Shown here: positions 58,305 through 64,000 of the stretch, one piece after another
Layout of the letters: every line of letters begins with the position of its first letter
How positions within the stretch are numbered: position 1 is the first letter of the stretch
DNA from: Shewanella oncorhynchi
GTDB taxonomy: Bacteria > Pseudomonadota > Gammaproteobacteria > Enterobacterales > Shewanellaceae
Assembly (NCBI RefSeq): GCF_012584455.1
Contig: NZ_JABAEB010000014.1
Location: 41,140 to 105,139 of the forward strand
Length of the DNA stretch: 64,000 bases
Reading direction: 5' to 3'
Position numbers and translations under genes: made by a program
Notes under the pieces: generated by a model
What the model was told of the DNA's origin: nothing
Seen by the model: only the letters and a program-made list of their open reading frames with translations
The model's database searches: none

Positions 58305-60425
58305 CTAGGCTAAGCGTTTTTCAGCAAGAAAGGCTTGGGTGAAGTTTTCAACTGAACTCGGGTAGCCAAATAGAAATCCTTGGGCGAAACCTTGGCCCAT
58401 GTTAGTCATTATGTCTTTTTGTTGTTGAGTTTCAATACCTTCTGCGACGAAGTGAATGTCGAGTGCTTGTGCGAGTTGCACTATAGCATTGCAGAGCTTT
58501 TGTCCTGAGACTTCGTTTAAGCGCAAGGCAAACTCGGCATCAATTTTGACGCTGTCTATTGGCAAAGTCCCTAAGCGACTGAGTGACGATAACCCAGTCC
58601 CAAAATCATCGATGGCTATGCTGACACCTAACGCTTTGATACGATTAAGTGTGAGTCGTGCTTGCTCCGGTTGTCGTAACAATGCCGATTCGGTAATTTC
58701 TAAAATCAGTGCATCAGCGGGTAACTTCGCCATTTCTAAGGCATTTATCACTTGGTCGATAAAATCTAAGTGTTCCAATTGCAGTGGTGACACATTGACT
58801 GAAATTCTAAAGTCGGGTTGATAATGTGCTCGCCAGAGGGCCGCTTGTACACAGGCCTGTTCTAATACCCATTGGCCAATGCTGACAATTAATCCTGTTT
58901 CCTCAAGCAATGGCACAAAGTCGGCAGCTTCATAATATTCTGTCGGTGACTTCTGCCAGCGGAGCAGGGCTTCGGCAGCAATAGTTTGATTTGTGTGTAA
59001 ATCGACTATGGCTTGATAAGCGAGAGTGAATTGTTTTAGGCTATGCGCATGCCTTAGGTTATTGATTAACTGTAATTTTAACTCGGCTGCTAGGCTCATT
59101 GCCTTATCGTAAAACACGAGATGCGGTAAGCTCTTTTTAGCGCAATACATGGCAGTATCGGCAAGACTAATCAGCTGTCCCGCTTGGTTACTGTGGGTAG
59201 GAAATAGCGCAATGCCTATGCTGGTGCCGAGGAAGAACTTTTGGCCTTCAATTTCAAAGGGGCTCTCAAATAGGCTAAGAATTTGCTCTGCAAACAGCTG
59301 AATTTCATCTTTACAGCTACAGTCTTGCAGCACTAAGGTAAATTCATCTCCTCCCATACGGGCTATATCGGCCTTTTCGATACAACCTGCTTCGAGTCTG
59401 GCTGCGACGAGTTGTAATACTCTATCGCCCATGGAGTGACCGAAGCTGTCATTGATATTCTTGAAACCATTGAGATCTAAAAACATCAACGCCCCCAGTG
59501 CGAGGGGATCTGTTTTAAGTTTTTCGAGGGCACTATTGAGGATCTGCTTGAGATGGAACCGGTTAGGTAATCCTGTCAAGGTATCGTACATAGCCCGAGT
59601 TGTTAGCTGGGTTTCTAATAGTTTTTTAGTACTAATATCACTGAAAATATTCACATTATAATGAGCATTATCTTCAGTGACGATTTTACGACTGCTCTGC
59701 CAAGCAGGAAAGTTACTGCCATCTGAACGTCTTTTCCACGTTTCGCCCTGCCAAAATCCCCTTTGTTTCAAGGCGATTTGGCATTCAGTTTCTTCCCCCA
59801 TATTATGGGTTCTTACCTCTAAAAATTCAGGGGTTTTACTGATGAGCTGCTCAGCGCTATAGCCGCAAATACGGCACATGGCTTTATTGACAGCCAAAAT
59901 TTGATTATCAGTGTCAGTGATATACACAGCTTCGGCACTTTCTTCGAGCGTGGTCGACAAAATTTCTTTGGGAATATGAGCAAAACCATCAGAAATCGTT
60001 TCGCGTATTTGATTGCGGCGATTAAGAGCTTGTAATTCAACGAGTACCACGGGCTGTTGTTGCAGATAACAGCGATAGAGATTAATTCGAGTCGGCAGTT
60101 CATTGCCTTGTTGGCTCATGTGCAGCCAGTTGAATTCAACATTATTGCCAGCAATGGCTTCAAGGATCATTTCCCGCGCAAATTCAACACTATTGCGGCC
60201 TGAAGATTGGATTCTCGGAGAAAAATCATAGGGAGTCGCATTCACAAAAGCATCGTATTCAGTCTCAAAATAACTGAGGGTGGCTTGGTTGGCACTAATA
60301 AAGCTAAAGCCTTGAATTAAGGCTAAGGGGGTTTTATGGGGATGTGCTTGCCAGAGAGACAGCTTTTCTTGCAGTACAGGATCATCTGTACTGAGTTTCT
60401 TAAGTAAGTGTTGCCATCTGATCAT
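58305..60425 (-). CDS. PAS-GGDEF-EAL bifunctional c-di-GMP protein
   Basis: A 706-residue cytoplasmic protein. An N-terminal region (1-155) of uncertain fold, a PAS domain (about 160-280, AEAVYITDTDNQILAVNKAM), a GGDEF domain (about 290-445, MGGDEF) and an EAL domain (about 455-700, AAEALLRW, EITESALL, DDFGTGLSSL, EGIET). GGDEF and EAL motifs both look intact. An RxxD inhibitory site is not seen before GGDEF (it reads EKAD). No TM helix is visible. It may make or degrade c-di-GMP in reply to a PAS signal. Whether it acts on the fimbrial Roc-like pathway is unknown. Confidence 0.93.
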   Translation of the reverse strand: MIRWQHLLKKLSTDDPVLQEKLSLWQAHPHKTPLALIQGFSFISANQATLSYFETEYDAFVNATPYDFSPRIQSSGRNSVEFAREMILEAIAGNNVEFNWLHMSQQGNELPTRINLYRCYLQQQPVVLVELQALNRRNQIRETISDGFAHIPKEILSTTLEESAEAVYITDTDNQILAVNKAMCRICGYSAEQLISKTPEFLEVRTHNMGEETECQIALKQRGFWQGETWKRRSDGSNFPAWQSSRKIVTEDNAHYNVNIFSDISTKKLLETQLTTRAMYDTLTGLPNRFHLKQILNSALEKLKTDPLALGALMFLDLNGFKNINDSFGHSMGDRVLQLVAARLEAGCIEKADIARMGGDEFTLVLQDCSCKDEIQLFAEQILSLFESPFEIEGQKFFLGTSIGIALFPTHSNQAGQLISLADTAMYCAKKSLPHLVFYDKAMSLAAELKLQLINNLRHAHSLKQFTLAYQAIVDLHTNQTIAAEALLRWQKSPTEYYEAADFVPLLEETGLIVSIGQWVLEQACVQAALWRAHYQPDFRISVNVSPLQLEHLDFIDQVINALEMAKLPADALILEITESALLRQPEQARLTLNRIKALGVSIAIDDFGTGLSSLSRLGTLPIDSVKIDAEFALRLNEVSGQKLCNAIVQLAQALDIHFVAEGIETQQQKDIMTNMGQGFAQGFLFGYPSSVENFTQAFLAEKRLA

Positions 60426-60717
60426 TCAGGATACTCCCTTGTGACGCAAAATAGTCACATCCCATTTTAGGTCTTCGTTGAACACGAAGTTGCCCAATAG
60501 TACATCATTCCAATGGGGTTAAAAATAAACCTAATTGTTGTTTCACTCAAATAGAAACTTAAAAAGTGTAGTTTAAGACTTGTATTCAAGCATATTTTTT
60601 AAGAACACCTGCTGCATATTTCAAGCTTAGGCAGATTTTATGCTATGTTTTGCACATCTTGCGTGAATTGGCTTTTATCATTGATTCATTCAATTATCGA
60701 ATACAAGGAGATATGGA
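60426..60717. other. Divergent promoter region
   Basis: About 290 AT-rich bp between the GGDEF-EAL gene and the small exported protein. AAGGAG stands 6 bp before the + strand ATG at 60718; nothing else is apparent. Confidence 0.5.
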
Positions 60718-61089
60718 ATGGCGTATTTATTTAAAGTGTTAATCTCTAAAATATTAATATCGCTAGTCCTCATCTTTAGTTTTCATCTCGCGTTAGCGAA
60801 TGCCGCCGAGGCGCCAAAGCCTAGATTGACCCTAGAGCAAAAAGCCGATAAGGCACGCATCGATTCACAGCGATTAGAACAGGCTCAATTAGAAAAGGCC
60901 CGTCAAGCCACTAAAGAGACGACAGAGCGGGAAGATAACATTAAGCAACAATCCCAAACCAACGATTGGGAAGCGCAGCAAAAACTTAAGGCACAAAAAC
61001 AGTTCGACGAAAGAGAAAGTCGCGAGCAAAAATATTTACGGGAAGCAAAAGAAGCCGCCGCAAAAGAGCGTAAAATCCCTAAACCTTAA
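60718..61089 (+). CDS. Small exported charged coiled-coil protein
   Basis: A 123-residue protein. A long signal segment (about residues 10-30, LISLVLIFSFHLALANA) is followed by a highly charged Lys/Glu/Gln/Ala-rich body (about 38-118, with KADKARIDSQRLEQAQLEK), which should form a helix or coiled coil. No family recognised. AAGGAG precedes the ATG. Probably periplasmic. Confidence 0.72.
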   Translation: MAYLFKVLISKILISLVLIFSFHLALANAAEAPKPRLTLEQKADKARIDSQRLEQAQLEKARQATKETTEREDNIKQQSQTNDWEAQQKLKAQKQFDERESREQKYLREAKEAAAKERKIPKP

Positions 61090-61188
61090 TCAGGCCATCG
61101 ACATAGTCGATTTCAGCTGGTCAGTGCTAGCATTATTTGTGGGCATTATGACTATTCTCATTACTATGCACCTTACTATCACTAGGAA

Positions 61189-61869
61189 TTGTTGTTGAAT
61201 ATCTGCCCCTTATGCCATGGCGTTGAATTACTCACTTATCATCAAGATAGGAAGCGCAGTTACCAGCAATGCCAAACCTGCCAACTGGTGAGCGTGCCTT
61301 CTGAGTTTTATCTTTCGGCCGAGGCAGAAAAAGCCGAGTACGATAAGCACGAGAATCATGCCGATGATCTCGGCTATCAAACATTTTTAAATCGCACACT
61401 CGAGCCACTACTTAGCCGTGTTAGCACTTCGGCCCAAGGGCTCGATTTTGGCTGCGGAGAAGGTAAGGCATTGAGTCTAATGGCAAAGGCGCGCGGTTAT
61501 CAGATAGATAATTACGACCTTTATTACGCCAATAATCCCGAAACGTTAGCCCGCCAATACGACTTTATTACCTTAACCGAAGTCATAGAACACGTGAGTG
61601 GTGCCGCAGGTTTGCTTACTCAGCTCGATAGGTTATTAAAACCCAACGGCATTTTGGCGGTCATGACCAAGCGCGTGCAGGATAAAATCGCATTTGCCCA
61701 CTGGCACTATAAAAACGATCCCACCCACATCAATTTTTACGCTGAAGCGACCTTTGAGTGGATCGCGCATCACTATGGCTGGCGACTCGAAATTATTGAT
61801 AAGGACGTAGTCTTCTTGCATAAAGGGAGGCATAAAGAGATGCATAAAGGAATTCATCAGTCGAGTTAA
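61189..61869 (+). CDS. Class I SAM-dependent methyltransferase with N-terminal Cys motif
   Basis: About 224-226 residues. Residues 4-35 hold a zinc-ribbon-like pair (CPLCHG and CQTCQLV). The methyltransferase domain follows (LDFGCGEGKALSLM, ITLTEVIEHVSG, LLKPNGILAVMT). The target is unknown; homologues often modify small molecules or glycans. No ATG is available: three TTG codons in a row (61189, 61192, 61195) follow AGGAA, and a stop lies just upstream in the frame. The third TTG has the best ribosome-site spacing. Confidence 0.82.
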   Translation: MLLNICPLCHGVELLTYHQDRKRSYQQCQTCQLVSVPSEFYLSAEAEKAEYDKHENHADDLGYQTFLNRTLEPLLSRVSTSAQGLDFGCGEGKALSLMAKARGYQIDNYDLYYANNPETLARQYDFITLTEVIEHVSGAAGLLTQLDRLLKPNGILAVMTKRVQDKIAFAHWHYKNDPTHINFYAEATFEWIAHHYGWRLEIIDKDVVFLHKGRHKEMHKGIHQSS

Positions 61870-61881
61870 TGCTGTTGTCGC

Positions 61882-62143
61882 TTAAATGTACTTATCATCA
61901 ATTTGTGACGCTATAGATGCCTGATTTTCTATGGGCTTTGTTGCAATGCCAGTGGCTATTACTAATACCTCAAGCTCTGACTCAAGATTAGGGTTAGCCG
62001 TTAGCCCGATAATCACTAGGGCATCGTGGGGGAAGGTGTTTGTTTAGCACGCCTATCTGATTGTATTAACTGAGTTCTATGGTGTTCCTCGCGACTACAC
62101 TCACAATTGCCGCCAGTGCTTGGTCTATATCATCGAGTAGTGG
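61882..62143 (-). pseudogene. Decayed ftsZ-like gene fragment
   Basis: On the minus strand, two reading-frame segments match consecutive parts of FtsZ. The first reads HPLLDDIDQALAAIVSVVA (compare SPLLEDIDLSGARGVLVNI in E. coli) and continues IELS-stop-YNQIG where FtsZ has LDEFETVG. After a frame change at the C5 run (62028-62032) it reads DALVIIGLTANPNLESELE and VLVIATGIATKP (compare NATVVIGTSLDPDMNDELR and VTVVATGI). The stop is TAA at 62066-62068. There is no start codon, and most of the GTPase domain is missing. Confidence 0.6.
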
Positions 62144-62470
62144 ATGTTGCACCGAACGTTTACTCGTATTCTGCGTGTGGTTTTCAAGACGCTCGATTAA
62201 TTCATTCACCGATATTTTGCGGGGCGAGCGAGGGTTCAAACTGAGTAAGGGTCACTTGACGCTGAAAATTAGGCTGTATATCTAGTTAATAAGGTATGGC
62301 TGGAATAGCATTCTAGTAATAGAAGGCTGCGACAAAATCTGTCGCAGTAATATGAAAATAGAATTTATGTGGTTAATTCGATTAAATAAGTTCGCCAAGT
62401 GTATATGTTAGCGGTATAAAGCAAACGGATTAACACTGCGGCCAAGTGTCAAGATGAAGGAATAAATACA
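62144..62470. other. Intergenic or decayed region upstream of the SUKH gene
   Basis: About 330 bp. The minus strand continues open in two frames (for example ELIERLENHTQ and TLTQFEPSLAPQNIGE) with a frame change near 62200, so it may be more of a broken gene fused to the ftsZ-like relic. I do not recognise this part. Confidence 0.4.
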
Positions 62471-63022
62471 ATGGATGTTAAGACGTATCTACAAGCATTG
62501 AGTGCTATTTACGCCAACATGAATCAAACATTAGAACTGGATCGTGGCTTATCAAACTCAGTCTTAGATGAAGCCGAAAAACAATTAGGTTTTAAATTTG
62601 TTTCTCCGTTAAGGGAGCTTTGGGGATATGCCAATGGCGGCAATGAGTGGAGCACAGTCTTTGCCCGGAAAGATTACTTTTGCCGGTATGATTTTTTGTC
62701 ATTAGCCTCATCTCTTACATATCGTGACCGAATGAAAAAACGGGCCCAGCACTACGCTGATTACCAAGAGCCAGAAGTGCGGGATCCCAAAATCCAATCG
62801 GGATGGTATCAAGAAGGTTGGCTGCCCTTTGCCCAATTTGGGGGTGGCACATTACTCTTGATTGCAGATCATTCGCCCTCGGCATTAGGTAAAATGGGAC
62901 AAGTGATCGCATACACCCATGACCCCGATATGATGGACTTTATCAGCCCAAACCTAAGCCAATTTTTTGCACAATCCTTGGCGCAAATCGCGCTATATCC
63001 ATATGAATTAATTGAGGATTAA
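62471..63022 (+). CDS. SMI1/KNR4 (SUKH) family protein, probable immunity protein
   Basis: A 183-residue SUKH-fold protein: ALSNSV-type helix then DEAEKQLGFKFVSPLRELWG, the typical acidic-start and LG(F)xxP block, then PFAQFGGGTLLLIADHSP and FFAQSLAQIAL near the end. In bacteria such proteins protect against polymorphic toxins (Rhs, contact-dependent or type VI). No toxin gene is adjacent. GAAGGA lies 8 bp before the ATG. The next gene follows by 11 bp. Confidence 0.82.
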   Translation: MDVKTYLQALSAIYANMNQTLELDRGLSNSVLDEAEKQLGFKFVSPLRELWGYANGGNEWSTVFARKDYFCRYDFLSLASSLTYRDRMKKRAQHYADYQEPEVRDPKIQSGWYQEGWLPFAQFGGGTLLLIADHSPSALGKMGQVIAYTHDPDMMDFISPNLSQFFAQSLAQIALYPYELIED

Positions 63023-63033
63023 GGATAACAAAA

Positions 63034-63480
63034 ATGTACGATCCATTATTCAACAAACCGAGTGAACTGATTATTGAAGGTGAGCTTCAGGGCAACGATA
63101 AGTTACGCATAAAAATGCTCGAAGACGTTTCTCTGATGACACCAGAAACGAAGCATCAAATTCTAAATGCTATGCTCAAAATGCATAAGTACTTTGAAGA
63201 TTATTGTGGTGATTTGGAGGTTTCTTTAAATACCATCAATGAAATAGCCGCAAATACCCAGCCGTTGTACATTATATTGGATGACACCAGCACAATGGAG
63301 ACTCGGGCAATTCGTTATCATTACGCCTGCAACTGGGAAACCGATCATGGGGTAGAAGTGATGGTACTCAATGGTAATCAAGTGATTTTTGTGGGCAACT
63401 GCGGTTACACCTATGGTGTGTTATTAGCCTCCATTGATAGTGCTTTATCCCTTCAAGATGAAGAGCTTAATTTTCTGTGA
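63034..63480 (+). CDS. Unknown partner of the SUKH protein
   Basis: A 148-residue protein not firmly recognised; the C-terminal half (HYACNWETDHGVEVMVLNG, then QVIFVGNCGYTYG) recalls small DUF6985-type domains found among immunity genes. No signal peptide or TM. It starts 11 bp after the SUKH gene and is surely co-transcribed. A dual immunity cassette is a guess. Confidence 0.65.
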   Translation: MYDPLFNKPSELIIEGELQGNDKLRIKMLEDVSLMTPETKHQILNAMLKMHKYFEDYCGDLEVSLNTINEIAANTQPLYIILDDTSTMETRAIRYHYACNWETDHGVEVMVLNGNQVIFVGNCGYTYGVLLASIDSALSLQDEELNFL

Positions 63481-63693
63481 GTTGCTGACTAAATTTTACT
63501 ACTATTATTCCCGCGCAATACTGTGTTACTCAGAAAGGCAATTTTAGCTAAGCATTTTAGCCAGACATCCACATATGATGGCTCTTGTTCAAGTAATTTT
63601 AGCCAGTACAGGTGGTAGAGAAACCGAAAGTGCATTATGTTGTTGATTTAAAATGGGTGGCTAGACTTTGGCTGGTAAACTAAGCTAAGGAGC
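63481..63693. other. Spacer between immunity-type genes and the attC-like site
   Basis: About 210 bp with no supported gene. Imperfect repeats of the string TTTTAGC(C/T)A occur near 63542, 63553 and 63598. Confidence 0.45.
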
Positions 63694-63787
63694 CAAAACG
63701 TAACAAAGCGTTTAAAATCCTTCGCTTTACTCACTGGAAGTTCAAACTGCTGCTTCAGTTTGAAACTCCTTTAACACGGCGTTAACC
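63694..63787 (+). repeat. attC-like (integron recombination) site
   Basis: The segment starts CGTAACAAAGCGTTTAAAAT, like the left arm of Vibrio/Shewanella attC sites (TAACAAACGC...). It ends GGCGTTAACC, like the core. Between them, GGAAGTTCAAACTG and CAGTTTGAAACTCC pair (two mismatches) around a 6-nt loop. Size and order fit an attC hairpin. No integrase gene is in the window. Confidence 0.5.
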
Positions 63788-63791
63788 TCCT

Positions 63792-63929
63792 ATGACACCT
63801 GAATATCTAGCCAAACAAGTTGAATTTATTGACTGGCTCTCGGCTGCAAGTCCCATTGAAGGCGTATTGGGTTCTACATATGGATGGGAATGGCTGCCTA
63901 CAAGCAGAGATCAAGAGGATCCTTTGTAG
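63792..63929 (+). CDS. Small or truncated ORF following the attC-like site
   Basis: ATG 4 bp after the attC-like core, 45 codons (MTPEYLAKQVEFIDWLSAAS, ending TSRDQEDPL). The position is typical of a cassette gene. The stop TAG lies inside the bases that begin the putative insertion-sequence end, so the frame may be cut short by that insertion. Not recognised. Confidence 0.45.
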   Translation: MTPEYLAKQVEFIDWLSAASPIEGVLGSTYGWEWLPTSRDQEDPL

Positions 63930-64000
63930 TGGTCAAGTAAAATTGGCCACGGTTTTAGAGTCATTCCAATATAAACGTTCTGACTCATTTGGCGTTAACC
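63925..64000. mobile_element. Possible left end of an IS3-family-like element
   Basis: TGTAGTGGTCAAGTAAAATT begins with TG and continues GGCCAC, which looks like the terminal repeats of IS3-family (IS51-type) elements as I recall them. GTGGTCAA and TTGGCCAC also form a near-perfect inverted repeat. The window ends before any transposase. The last ten bases (GGCGTTAACC) equal the end of the attC-like site, so a second cassette boundary is the alternative reading. Confidence 0.35.

Noticed and set aside
62079..62285. 68-codon + strand frame opposite the ftsZ-like relic
   Set aside because: Antisense to the recognisable relic; its Ser/Cys-rich translation has no family likeness.

Overview
The window is chromosomal DNA of a Shewanella, most likely from the oneidensis/putrefaciens/baltica group. 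The best marker is the tetraheme quinol dehydrogenase CymA at 13.7 kb, almost residue for residue the protein I know from that genus. PlsB, LexA, FtsY-FtsE-FtsX-RpoH and MenD-H-C-E are also of gamma-proteobacterial type. Most of the window is ordinary core genome on both strands, with rho-independent terminators at many gene junctions.

Layout. (1) 0-7.2 kb: SOS genes lexA-sulA behind two SOS boxes, divergent from plsB, then an Mtr-type tryptophan permease, a double-VOC protein and a secreted RNase T2. (2) 7.3-13.1 kb: a Cu/Ag efflux locus (cusA, cusB, a small metal-binding protein and a Met/His/Cys-rich exported protein) with a lone IS6-like end beyond its terminator. (3) 13.7-19.9 kb: cymA, a DUF1145 gene, rsmD, ftsY-ftsE-ftsX and rpoH. 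(4) 20.3-33.2 kb: an accessory island with a chaperone-usher fimbrial operon (pilin, chaperone, usher, tip adhesin, second chaperone), a BvgS-like hybrid kinase, a NarL-type regulator and a REC-EAL phosphodiesterase. This gene set resembles the Roc (Sad) system that controls Cup fimbriae in Pseudomonas aeruginosa. (5) 33.2-38.3 kb: menaquinone genes menE, menC, menH, menD. (6) 38.4-42.5 kb: a LysR regulator and a pentaheme cytochrome/NrfC/NrfD electron-transfer operon. (7) 42.7-49.9 kb: an Lrp-type regulator with a YjeH-type amino-acid exporter, then HDOD, TerB-like, DUF2780, YciC-like and Sel1 proteins. (8) 50.2-54.4 kb: two tandem chemoreceptors with divergent sensor regions and nearly identical signalling halves. 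(9) 54.4-61.9 kb: a LysR/MFS efflux pair, a DTW-domain gene, a tandem array of about 121-bp repeats, a PAS-GGDEF-EAL protein, a small exported protein and a methyltransferase. (10) 61.9-64 kb: a decayed ftsZ-like fragment, a SUKH-family immunity-type gene with an unknown partner, an integron attC-like hairpin, and what may be the edge of an insertion sequence.

How parts connect. MenD/H/C/E make the menaquinone whose oxidation CymA and the NrfC/NrfD-type module perform, so the window holds both synthesis and use of the anaerobic quinone pool. The fimbrial operon and its c-di-GMP-linked regulators form a self-contained attachment module. The last 2 kb look like a scrap-yard of decayed and mobile pieces. 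The most unusual items are the Roc-like fimbrial island, the tandem chemoreceptor pair, the 121-bp repeat array, the ftsZ-like pseudogene and the attC-like/immunity region at the right edge.
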